Assembly: GCA_947500825.1 (NCBI GenBank)
Contig: CANMTR010000019.1
Coordinates: forward strand, 1-44,087
Length of the DNA: 44,087 bases
Reading direction: 5' to 3'
Origin: an uncultured Paracoccaceae bacterium
Lineage (GTDB): Bacteria > Pseudomonadota > Alphaproteobacteria > Rhodobacterales > Rhodobacteraceae
Positions 1-8,315 of this stretch are shown here, one piece after another. The notes below the pieces were generated by a model. It saw only the letters and a program-made list of their open reading frames with translations, had not been told where the DNA came from and ran no database searches. The position numbers and the translations under genes were made by a program. Numbering within the stretch: position 1 is the first letter of the stretch; the number at the start of each line of letters is the position of its first letter.

Positions 1-61
1 TCCATAAAGACGTCGTTATGCACGTGTCTTAGACGGTCGGATCGAGGTCAGGCACGCGGTC

Positions 62-700
62 CAAAGCGGGCGGTTACGGCGATCTCGACGTCGAGCCCGG
101 CGATCCGCTCATCAAGGTGGCGCAGGCCGTCCACGAGGACCTGACGCATGCTCGCGGCCCCTTGCGGGACGACCTCGCCGAATTCGGTCAGATGGCCATG
201 TCACGCCGAAGGCGGGCTTTAAGCACGACGCGTCGATCGTCTGGGTGCGCTGCCGGATCAGCAATTCGCGCACGCGGAACACCGCGGCCGCGCCCTGCGT
301 CTTCTCGCCCTTCACCGGCACGAACCGCATGTCCGGGCGCTGGTTTGTCACCTTCCATCGATCCACTGGATCAATGCATCGCTTCGCGACCGGCTCGAAC
401 CCTTCGCAGATCGCCTCAGCATCTGGCGGCATCATTCTTCTGCCTGCGCACGGACGGTTTCACGTAGGCCGGCGGGATTAGCCTGACCTCATGGCCCAGC
501 TTGCCGATCTCCCGGCCCCGGTAATGGGCACCGCCGCAGACCTCCACCTCAACGGTGCAGGACGGCCCTCCGGCGAGAAACATCAGCACCTGACCCCGCC
601 ACAACTTCCTGCGGAGTACCGCGCGCCCTGTCGCGTCAGCCCCATGCAACTGGAACACGTTCTTCGCCAGATCGAGCCCGATTGTGATAATCTCCAACAT
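62..700 (-). pseudogene. IS110-family transposase remnant (5' part, frameshifted)
   Basis: Read from about 700 downwards, the protein opens with TIGLDLAKNVFQLHGAD, the typical N-terminus of IS110-family transposases, which carries the first acidic residue of the DEDD (RuvC-like) active site. The frame is lost after RRQKNDAA near 430 and resumes in another frame with DAEAICEG and RFVPVKGEKTQGAAAVFRVRELLIRQRTQ, both family motifs. Within it, about 20 extra residues sit between AICEG and the RPDMRFVPV segment. A third frame near 62-130 reads LDERIAGLDVEIA, like the mid-region helix. The C-terminal catalytic half is absent. Several frame changes and the truncation make this inactive. Confidence 0.6.
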
Positions 701-986
701 GACCGCTCCCTCACGTGGATCGTCGCTGACCCACCTTGGTACATCGGATACCGTCGGGGGGGGGCGGTCACACCATCAAAGCTACTGGCGTGGTATCTCC
801 ACGTGCTACGACAGGTGCGCCAGGATATTTCCGTACGCCGTCGCCACGGCCGCGGCCGTTATCTTCTGGCTTTAAAGATCAATGAGTTTGGGCCATAAGC
901 TGCGAGATCGTTCGTGCCGCTTACTATTAAAGGGATAAGTCGCTTTGAACCTCGGGCGAAAGTTCTACGGCAATGTCGCGCTGATC
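701..986. other. Non-coding stretch between IS110 remnant and glycosyltransferase
   Basis: No reading frame here resembles a protein I recognise. The first part is probably the left end of the IS110 element, since it lies directly upstream of the transposase start; I cannot place a clear end or target site. Base composition falls from GC-rich to AT-richer towards 950, marking entry into the atypical glycosyltransferase segment. Confidence 0.3.
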
Positions 987-1943
987 CTAAATTTTGAACG
1001 GTGAGTAAATCCTAACAATCTCTAGTAAAGATTTGATGTTTGGATGCTTTCTAATATCAGATATAATAACTTTGAGACCTTCGCTTTTCTTGTTTGACGT
1101 AGCTAGAATTCTCGCAACTCTTCTTGCTGCGTTATTCCGCATACCCTTCGCTACTTTTATCATACCGCTGCTTTTCTCTTCCTTTTCCATCCTTGCAACT
1201 AATAGATCCATCGCCTCGATGCGACCAGACCAACTCGCCAGTTGGTCCTTAGACAGACTGCCGGCTCGGAACGTATAAACTACTAGAGGTTCAGTTATAT
1301 AAGCCATTCCATATTCGGCAGAAAAATCAAGAAATAGAAGTGTATCTTCACCGTTTCTAAGGGATTCATTCCAAGGAGAGGTGCCCAGCCTCTTGATAAT
1401 TGCCTCTCTTCTTAGGAGAGTGGCAGAAGGAATGAACTTACCACTTTCTTTTGAGAAAATGTGAAAGAACTTTTCGGGCAAATAATAACTGGTTTGAACT
1501 TGCTCCACAGTGTTGTCGAAAATATTCTCGGTTGTTCCTATGTCTTCAATTGGAACTGTAATCTGGGCAGACGAGGCGGCGTTGTAGCCCCCTGAATCCA
1601 GCTCATGAACCATTATATCGTAAAAATTCGATGATATGTAGTCATCAGAATCCAAGAAGTGAATAATTCTTCCGCGGGATATTGAAAACCCATAATTTCT
1701 CGCAGCCGAGACACCCTTATTTTCCTTCAAGTCAACAAAAGTCAATCTAGGATCCCGGATGTCCACGTACTCACGTGGATCAACACCTGCGTCGTTGACT
1801 ACGATGATCTCTAGATCTGTGAACGTTTGACCGAGGACGCAATTAATAACGCCAGGCAAAGTATCAAGATTATTAAAAGTTGGAATGATAGTGGAAACGT
1901 GAGGTGCTGATTTCTCGTAAACGGAAGTGCTGTCGAGCGTCAT
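987..1943 (-). CDS. Family 2 (GT-A) glycosyltransferase
   Basis: A 318-residue glycosyltransferase that would transfer a sugar from a nucleotide-sugar donor, most likely in surface polysaccharide or O-antigen assembly at the cytoplasmic face of the membrane. The GT2 fold is clear: VSTIIPTFNN at 16-25, the nucleotide-contact strand IIVVNDAG at 46-53, the metal-binding DxD-type motif LDSDD at 97-101, and the candidate catalytic-base ED at 199-200 in NGED. No membrane segment is evident. The gene is markedly AT-rich, with many TTT, AAT and ATA codons, unlike the roughly 70% GC genes to its right. Flanking transposase remnants support horizontal acquisition. The substrate cannot be deduced; the gene itself appears intact. 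Confidence 0.85.
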   Translation of the reverse strand: MTLDSTSVYEKSAPHVSTIIPTFNNLDTLPGVINCVLGQTFTDLEIIVVNDAGVDPREYVDIRDPRLTFVDLKENKGVSAARNYGFSISRGRIIHFLDSDDYISSNFYDIMVHELDSGGYNAASSAQITVPIEDIGTTENIFDNTVEQVQTSYYLPEKFFHIFSKESGKFIPSATLLRREAIIKRLGTSPWNESLRNGEDTLLFLDFSAEYGMAYITEPLVVYTFRAGSLSKDQLASWSGRIEAMDLLVARMEKEEKSSGMIKVAKGMRNNAARRVARILATSNKKSEGLKVIISDIRKHPNIKSLLEIVRIYSPFKI

Positions 1944-1971
1944 TTTCCTAACCTTCCCGAAAGGCGTGGGG

Positions 1972-2166
1972 TTACTGTCTTGAAAGCATCCGACCGAAAT
2001 AATTCTTTACATCTTCCGCGCTCATGGTGATTCTATCTCGTCGGGTTAGAAACTCTTGTAAGTAGCTGCCGTAATTGACGATTTCTAAGTCTTTTGCAGG
2101 GATGCGTCTCGGCCGGATAAGAACGTTCGATAACCAAGTTACCAGGTGTACACAAGCTGCTTCCAG
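1972..2166 (-). pseudogene. C-terminal fragment of an unrecognised AT-rich gene
   Basis: An open frame of about 64 codons ends with TAA (complement of 1972-1974), 28 bp upstream of the glycosyltransferase start. It has no start codon near its beginning, where an in-frame stop (complement of 2167-2169) lies. The peptide includes RPRRIPAKDLEIVNYGSYLQ and SAEDVKNYFGRML, which look like genuine folded protein sequence with the same AT-rich codon use as the neighbour. I do not recognise the family. It is probably the surviving 3' end of the preceding gene of a polysaccharide cluster, but could be chance. Confidence 0.35.
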
Positions 2167-2289
2167 TTAAGCCCTCAACTGGTCTTCCACTAGACATCGT
2201 TAGGCCAGATTCGAGACCGGCAAGATCTAGAATGGTTGCAGTAGAAATTCACCGGACGGATTTTCACACGATTTTAATAATATTTCAGC

Positions 2290-2420
2290 TTAAAGCGTTC
2301 CCCATCTTCCTCGATAAGTTCGGACGACGGGCTCGATCTCGGCCCTGCCAATGGCCAAGAAGCGGTTCATGATTTCGGCGTGGATCTCTTGCGCGAGCCA
2401 ATCGGCTTCGCGGTCGGACC
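2290..2420 (-). pseudogene. Possible C-terminal scrap of an IS5-type transposase
   Basis: On the minus strand a short stretch ends in EIHAEIMNRFLAIGRAEIEP. This resembles the tail of the IS5-type transposase also found decayed at 3728-4278, whose end reads RVALMNRFPGTGTVETLRLA. The shared MNRF-x3-G-x2-E pattern is suggestive only. If correct, two IS5 remnants lie in opposite orientation on either side of the IS256 remnant. Confidence 0.3.
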
Positions 2421-3617
2421 GGCATGCCCTACGGCGAGAAGAGCCTGGAACGGCAAGCTCAGCGCAATGGCTACCGTGACCGTGGCTGGCAGACCCGGGC
2501 CGTGAACGTGAAGCTGCGCACTGCACGTCGGTAGCTGCTTCCCGTCATTCCCGGAGCTTTGCAAGGTGCCCCGGAAGTCACTCACGGCGGTGATCCAGGA
2601 GGCCTGTGTCTACGGCGTCTCGCCGCGAGCTATGGACGATCCGGTGCGGGCCATGGGCGGGCCGGCATCTCCAAAGCTTGGGGAGCCGACTGTGCGAAGA
2701 AGAGCGGTGTCCGTCATCGGTCCAAGAACGATGGCGAGCTGCGGGCGGATCGTTGCCTTCCTGACCCGACCGATCGACGGCGAATGGCTCTCCCTCTGGA
2801 TCGACGCCACCGGTCTCAAGGTTCGGCAGGGCGGGCGCATCGTGTCTGCCGCCCTCACCCTCGCGGTCGCCGCGAACAGTGGGCCGCCACTGGTTCGAGC
2901 CCATTGGCAAACTGCCGGCGTGAGCTCCTCTACAGGCGATTGGACCGTCCGAAGCTGAGACGTTTCGGACCGACGTCCTGCGCGATCTCGCGCGCCGGGG
3001 TCTGTCGGGCGTGAAGCTGATGATCAGATCTTCCGAAGAGAAACAGCGTGGGGCGCTGTTTGTCGGCATACCGCAAGAGGGTATCAAAGCGACCGTTGCT
3101 CGCGCGCTCTCCACCATCTGGCAGCGCTAGCGGGTGCATCTTCATAGGAATGCCTTGGCCCATGCCGGCAGGAGCAAACTGCGCGTGGTGTCCGACCTTC
3201 ATCGCCACGGCCTTCGCCCGGCCTGACCACACCGCGGCCAATGCCGAGTGGCGTCTCGTCGCCGATCAGATGCGCGGCACGCTATCCCGGCTCGCCATCC
3301 TCATGGACGGGGCCGAAAAGGATGTCCTCGGCTACATGACCTTTCCCCGGCAGCATCGCACGAAGCTGCACTCGACGAACCTCATCGAACGCCGGAACAG
3401 GAAGATCAAGATGCGCGAAGATGTTGTCGGCATCCTCTCCAGCGAGGCCGCCATCCCTCGCCTCGCCGGCGCGATCCCGATGGAGCAGACCGAGGAATGG
3501 ACGGGTCAGCGCGGCCGATACGTGACGATGGAACCGGAAGTCCGCGAAGTGAAACCCCGGCACCGGTCTGCAACGATCCCGTCGGCAGCCTGTTTGCCAC
3601 GCAGACAGACGGAGTAG
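2415..3617 (+). pseudogene. IS256-family transposase, multiply frameshifted
   Basis: Successive segments in different forward frames rebuild most of an IS256 (mutator-type DDE) transposase: YGEKSLERQAQRNGYRDRGW near 2430, RKSLTAVIQEACVYGVSPRA near 2570, FLTRPIDGEWLSLWIDAT near 2760 (with the first catalytic Asp in WIDAT), then GPSEAETFRTDVLRDLARRG near 2945. From 3190 to 3480 it continues with FIATAFARPD, YMTFPRQHRTKLHSTNLIER and VVGILSSEAAIPRLAGAI. An in-frame stop follows KLRTARR near 2535, and at least three frame changes occur. The element is long dead. No intact inverted repeats are obvious. Confidence 0.75.
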
Positions 3618-3727
3618 CCCGGCCACGCCGCCATCCGTCAGTCATAGGAGAAACCACGCCACGTGGTGAGACGCGATCTCGGCGCTATCCTAGCGCGACA
3701 CGATGCTGATCTGCGTAGACTTGAAGA

Positions 3728-4278
3728 TTGCTTCGCTGCCGCCGCATTGAGGTCGCCCTGACCACCCGTCTTCTGCGATGCCGCCATCCGGTTCCGCCTA
3801 TCGATCTAGGTGCTCCTCAAGCTACCGGTCGACAGTACCGGGATCAGGTTTCTCGGCGATGGCGAATGGCCGGCGCGTATGCATGCCCCAACGGCCGATG
3901 GCGCAAGGTGCATTTGGCCATGGGCGCAGCCACGTCCGATATCCGGGCGGTCGTACTCCCTCCCGGGAGCGCCGTCGCCAGCCCGATCATTCTCGTTCGG
4001 AAAAACAGGCGTTTTTGAACGGAGAACTACCCAGGCCGAAAAGGCTTGGAACGAAACGCTGCGCGCCATACAACACCACGGCCGGGCGTTCCCAATGCAC
4101 TGGACCGGATATCACGCCCGAAGCCGCATCGAGGCGAAGATGCGATGCTTCGAGGCAAGCGTCGAAAGCATCGCCGCGAGAATCCCCGACGGCCAGACCG
4201 CAGAGACCCACCTCCCGCGTCGCCCTCATGAACCGCTTCCCGGGCACCGGCACCGTCGAGACCCTTCGCTTGGCCTGA
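3728..4278 (+). pseudogene. IS5-family transposase remnant
   Basis: Forward-frame segments match an IS5-type transposase in order: PVDSTGIRFLGDGEWPAR near 3825 (DSTG catalytic region), WRKVHLAMGAATSDIRAV near 3895, then KAWNETLRAIQHHGRAF near 4045 and WTGYHARSRIEAKMRCFEA near 4100, which holds the Y-x2-R-x3-E C-terminal signature. The tail RVALMNRFPGTGTVETLRLA ends at a stop at 4276-4278. About 90 residues of the central region, including the second catalytic Asp, are missing and the frame changes at least twice. It is inactive. Confidence 0.7.
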
Positions 4279-4342
4279 CATGGACGGGGAAAGGGGGCGT
4301 CACGCCTCAGGCAGGAGGTCTGCGACAACGTCGCTTCGAGCC

Positions 4343-4729
4343 CTAACGGACATTCCTTCGAGACGAGGCGCGCGCCTGTATCTCGTCCAGCGCATCGGCA
4401 TTTCGCCGCCCCCAATCGTAGACCGTTTCGACCAAATCCACGAAGCGCCGCCCGAGCGGCGTCAGGCTGTAGCGCACCGCCGGGGGGACGGCGCTCTCAA
4501 CATGGCGCTCGATCAGGCCGCTCTCCTCCATCTCGCGCAGGGTCTGGACCAGCATCTTCTTGGAAATCCCCGGCAGGCTGCGATGCAGGACCCCGGTGCG
4601 CGCCTGGCCGTCGTGTCGCGCGTGGAGTGTGTGAAGGACCATGCTCGTCCACTTGGTCGAGAAAATCTCGAGAACCCGCCGCGGCGCGCAATCCTCGCGC
4701 CATTCCCGCTCGTCGCTGCCCGGCTGCAT
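4343..4729 (-). CDS. HxlR-family transcriptional regulator
   Basis: A 128-residue winged-helix regulator of the HxlR/HypR type; members respond to electrophiles or redox stress, and many act on a divergent oxidoreductase gene. The conserved N-terminal cysteine is C14 (CAPRRVLEIFSTKW). The recognition region LHRSLPGISKKMLVQTLREM and the wing RYSLTPLGRRFVDLV are typical. The start at 4729 is chosen because a strong AGGAGGT lies 4 nt upstream; longer in-frame starts run back across the divergent gene. It faces the PRISE reductase at 4824, which is its likely target. Confidence 0.88.
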   Translation of the reverse strand: MQPGSDEREWREDCAPRRVLEIFSTKWTSMVLHTLHARHDGQARTGVLHRSLPGISKKMLVQTLREMEESGLIERHVESAVPPAVRYSLTPLGRRFVDLVETVYDWGRRNADALDEIQARASSRRNVR

Positions 4730-4823
4730 GGTTACCTCCTGGTGCCTATGTCCCAATTCGGTGCCGTCTAGCGCGCTTGCACCTGCCTGCCTAGGTACCT
4801 GTCCACGAACGATGGAGAGCGAC
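4730..4823. promoter_or_regulatory. Divergent control region, HxlR regulator / reductase
   Basis: This 94-bp interval separates two divergently transcribed genes and should hold both promoters. It contains a perfect 8-bp palindrome, AGGTACCT, at 4793-4800, a reasonable core for a dimeric winged-helix regulator site. The role is inferred from position and symmetry only. Confidence 0.4.
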
Positions 4824-5890
4824 ATGAGCAAGCGCGCATTGGTGGTCGGCGCCACCGGTATCCAGGGCCGCGCCCTGACGGACAAACTGGTCGAAGACGG
4901 ATGGAAGGTCTTTGGCCTCGCCCGGACGCCCAAGGAGCAGCCTGGAGTGACCCCGGTGGCAGCTGACCTGCTCGACCCCGACAGCCTCGGCACGGCCCTG
5001 GAGGGGATCGACCCTACCCACGTCTTCCTGACCACGTGGCTTCGTATGGAAAGCGAAGCCGAAAACATCCGCGTCAATTCGCAGATGCTGCGCAACCTCT
5101 TCGCGGCCCTGCGCCCCGCGGGATCGGTCGAGCACGTCGTGCTCGCGACCGGGCTCAAGCACTATCTCGGCCCTTTCGAAGCCTACGGGAAGGGCGAACT
5201 GCCAAAGACGCCGTTCCGAGAGGATCAGGGCCGGCTGGACGTGGAGAACTTCTACTACGCCCAGGAGGACGAGGTTTTCGCCGCGGCCGAGCAGAATGGA
5301 TTCTCCTGGAGCGTCCATCGCCCCCACACGGTCATCGGCAAGGCCGTCGGCAACGCCATGAACATGGGCCAGACGCTCGCCGTCTATGCCACGATCTGCC
5401 GTGAAACCGGGCGCCCGTTTCGCTTCCCCGGTTCGCAGGTGCAGTGGGAAAGCCTGACCGACATGACCGACGCGCGACAACTCGCGGCGCAGATGGCCTG
5501 GGCAGCCACGAGCGCCGAGGCCCGGAACGAGGACTTCAACGTGGTCAACGGCGATGTCTTTCGCTGGAACTGGATGTGGCACCGCATCGCTGAGTGGTTC
5601 GGCATCGAGGCCGAGGAGTTCGACGGCACCGAGGCTCACTCGAAGATCAGATGGCCAGCGACGCCGAAATCTGGGCCGAGATCGCCGATCGTCACGGTCT
5701 CGCAGAGCGCGACCTTGGCCGTCTCGCGTCGCCGTGGCACACCGATGCCGACCTTGGTCGACCGATAGAGGTCGTCACCGACATGTCCAAGAGCCGCAAA
5801 CGGGGCTTCACGGGCTATATCGCCACGGATGAGGCGTTCTTCGACCTTTTCGAAAAGCTCCGTGCGGACCGCATCATCCCGGGCGCATGA
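4824..5890 (+). pseudogene. PRISE-type short-chain reductase, single-base frameshift
   Basis: An NAD(P)-dependent reductase of the atypical SDR group containing progesterone 5-beta-reductase and iridoid synthase (PRISE), enzymes that reduce enone double bonds. The dinucleotide-binding motif VVGATGIQG is at 7-15, the GLKHY lysine motif at about 110-114, and the hallmark NFYYAQED at 142-149. Near 5637-5645 the frame breaks: GTEAH continues out of frame, while the expected tail (LEDQMASDAEIWAEIADRHG to the end at 5890) continues one frame over. The span is one base short of 356 codons, so a one-base deletion or a sequencing error explains it. Active-site regions precede the break; the C-terminal 80 residues would be lost. 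Confidence 0.8.
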
Positions 5891-7177
5891 ACCGATACTT
5901 GGTGGTCGGGGGCCCGATCCGGGCCCCCGGAAAGAGGCGGGCCAGAGAACAGGAAACGCGCGACGCGTGGAACGGTCGGAAAGTCCGCAGGGTGCGGGTT
6001 CGGTCGCCGCTTGACCATGCGAACGCGGCGAACGGCTGATCGGGCCGGCCCCCCATGCGGCATCGGCCGCGGCGATGAACGGCAGTTCCGGGCCGATGCC
6101 GTTGGAAGAGTCCGCCTGATTGGCGTGTTAGCTGCGGATTCAGTTCCTCCGTGTCGGGGTTCTGGCGGCGACGAGGGGGTTTCGGCAATCGATACGGGGC
6201 GCTCTGTTCCACGAGTTCTTGCTTGAGGAGCACGTTCTGACGGATCACCTGATCCGATCGATCGATCGGGTCGTGGATCGCGAACCCCGGAGCTCGACCG
6301 GCTGTGCCCCAGTGGACCGGCCGGAGCGGAAGGCGAATTCCCCCTCATTGCCAACGCCCAGAACAGAAAGCGACGTTTCACCCCTATCGCCTCCACCGAG
6401 CCTGCCCAAATGTCCGCGGCTCAAGCTGCGACCTCGACGGCCATGTCGGTGAATATCCATGGCAACCGTCTCGGGGGTGGCGCGTAGGCAAGGGGGATGG
6501 CTCGACGCCGTTCATCTTGCGGATGGCGACAGTGGAAGCGATCCGGCTCGAGGCGCCTCGTCGTCTCCCGTGAGGAGCGCGTTCGTGCGACCGGCAGCCA
6601 GATCTCGACAAGGGTGCTGTCCGCCTCGACCCGGTCGTCCTCGGCAAATTGGATCGTGACATGGGCGCGGCGGATGTCCGTGCCCACGCCGGAAATCGGC
6701 GGGATGCATGGCCACCGCGATCGGCAGGCGAGGCCAGAGCCGGAGCCGGACTGGCCTTCACGACTCAGGCGCCGCTCAGCGTCACCTGGGGCGGAACCGG
6801 CCGATGCCGCCGTGCCACCCCGCCGATGGTTACCCCGGTCGCGGAGCACTTCGCCACGATCCGCAGCCTTGTTTCAGGAGGGCATGTCCGACGCCCTTTC
6901 GGAAACGCCAGGACCCGATTGATGCAGATGCAAGGCTGCGATGCGGATTATATAGGGGCGGGGCCGTCCGTCTTCGTGGCCGAAACCCATTCTGCCATCA
7001 GGGCGAGGTCCGAATGTGCGAACGGCTCTGGATGGAGACGCGGGTGCGGACTGCGAAGGTGACTAGGCGACGGTGAAGCATTTCCTGCGATCCGTGTCGC
7101 AGGTGAGCCGTCGGCCGATGGCAACCGGCGGGGACGTGGCCGCGGCGATGGCGGAGATGGTGCGACCCACGGTAGCG
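5891..7177. other. About 1.3 kb without a supportable gene
   Basis: Reading frames in all six frames here have the arginine-, proline- and glycine-rich character of noise in GC-rich DNA, and none shows a family motif I recognise. A short inverted repeat GGATCA-CC-TGATCC lies at 6242-6255, followed by repeated GATC units (6253-6269). A −10-like CCTATATAATCC lies on the minus strand near 6950. It may be the relic of a decayed gene or of a rearrangement between the frameshifted reductase and the NUDIX gene. Confidence 0.4.
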
Positions 7178-7861
7178 TCAGCTGGGGCGCGCGTCGTCGC
7201 GCACTTGGCCGGTGTCGTCGTTGACGAAGAAGGGCACCCGCGCGGGCGCCGAAAGGTCGGGCAGGAGTGCAGCGACCTCGCCAAGCACCACCGAGGTGAT
7301 GAACGGAAGGTCGAGGGCGCGCACCTGGCCGAGCGACACCCAGTGGAGATGGCGCAATTCATCCTCGGCGCGGGAGAAGTCGTCCGCGTCGGTGGCCAGT
7401 GCCTCGGCGGGCAGGAGGAAGAAGCGCGCGTCGAAGCGGCGCGTGCGGCCGGGCGGCGTGATCGCGCGGAAGGCATAGACGAGGCGCGAGGCGTCGGGCC
7501 GGTGGCCGGTGGCGGCGAAGCCGCGCCAGCCCGGCGGCGCGTCGCCCCAAGCGGCGGGGGTTCCCGCCACCTGGCCCGTTTCCTCCCATAATTCGCGGAT
7601 GGCGGCGGCGGCGAGGGCCTCCGGGGCGGGCTGGCCGGGGCGATCGAGCCGCGCGCGCGTCGTGGCGTCGAGGCCCAGGCCAAGGGGGATGGCGGCGTCG
7701 CCCGCGTCCACCGCGCCGCCGGGGAAGACATATTTCGACGGCATGAAGGTCGCTGCCGCGCCACGCTGGCCCATCAGGAGAGCGGGCTCGCCGCCAGCAT
7801 CACGGACAACGATCACCGTCGCCGCGTCACGGATCAGAATCCGTGCATCCTCTTGGCCCAT
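7178..7861 (-). CDS. NUDIX hydrolase
   Basis: A 227-residue NUDIX enzyme hydrolysing a nucleoside-diphosphate-linked substrate. The NUDIX helix reads EALAAAAIRELWEETGQ, with the metal-binding RE at 89-90 and EE at 93-94; the leading glycine sits one place off the consensus spacing. FMPSKYVFPGGAVD at about 39-52 matches the long NUDIX subgroup near RppH/CoA-pyrophosphatase-like proteins. The start at 7861 overlaps the end of the DUF983 gene by 28 bp, so the two are translationally linked. The substrate is unknown. Confidence 0.85.
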   Translation of the reverse strand: MGQEDARILIRDAATVIVVRDAGGEPALLMGQRGAAATFMPSKYVFPGGAVDAGDAAIPLGLGLDATTRARLDRPGQPAPEALAAAAIRELWEETGQVAGTPAAWGDAPPGWRGFAATGHRPDASRLVYAFRAITPPGRTRRFDARFFLLPAEALATDADDFSRAEDELRHLHWVSLGQVRALDLPFITSVVLGEVAALLPDLSAPARVPFFVNDDTGQVRDDARPS

Positions 7862-8223
7862 TGGAACCCCACCATCGCGCCCTTGATCCGGGGCAAGAGG
7901 TAGAGTGAGAGCCCCGCGGTGAAGGTACAGAAAATCGACGCCAGAACCAATGGCTCGGGACGAAAGGCGACGAAGGTCACGTGCAGGAGCGGCGCCATGA
8001 CGTGGCCGACGATCAGGATGGTGAGATAGGCAGGGCCGTCGTCGGCGCGGGCGTGACTGAGATCCTCGCCACAGATGGCGCAGCGCGCGCGCAGCGTCAG
8101 GTAGCCGCGCAGGAGCGGACCGGCGCCGCAATGGGGGCAACGGCGGCGAAAACCGCGGGCGAGCGCGGGACGCAAGGGGCGTTCCACAGCCTGGTCCGCG
8201 TGGTCTGAGGTAGTGTCGAACAT
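7834..8223 (-). CDS. DUF983 membrane protein with zinc-ribbon-like N-terminus
   Basis: A 129-residue protein with two CxxC pairs, C29/C32 (CPHCG) and C48/C51 (CAICG), which should form a small zinc-binding knuckle. Two hydrophobic segments follow at about 70-87 and 91-109, ending in basic residues. This is the DUF983 pattern; no biochemical role is established. In alphaproteobacteria it commonly sits beside a NUDIX gene, as here, often near rnr and rpmG, neither of which I can find in this window. Confidence 0.85.
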   Translation of the reverse strand: MFDTTSDHADQAVERPLRPALARGFRRRCPHCGAGPLLRGYLTLRARCAICGEDLSHARADDGPAYLTILIVGHVMAPLLHVTFVAFRPEPLVLASIFCTFTAGLSLYLLPRIKGAMVGFQWAKRMHGF

Positions 8224-8315
8224 GAACTCGTTCCGGATGGCACGAAGATCACGTAACCGCTAGCGCCCGGCGATGATAGCCCGCGCGACATCCTTGCGCG
8301 GCTTTGTCGCGAGGA

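Noticed and set aside
2578-3117. A 179-codon minus frame across the IS256 remnant
   Set aside because: The plus strand contains IS256 transposase motifs in order; the minus frame is a shadow.
6241-6270. GGATCACCTGATCC and repeated GATC as a possible ECF sigma promoter or origin-like element
   Set aside because: TGATCC resembles the −35 of RpoE-type promoters in this order, but no TAAG-like −10 lies at the needed spacing, and there are too few GATC repeats for an origin.
6421-6849. A 142-codon minus frame in the orphan region containing HVTIQFAEDDRVEADSTLVE
   Set aside because: One stretch looks protein-like, but the rest is Arg/Pro/Gly-rich and no family is recognisable; too weak to call.
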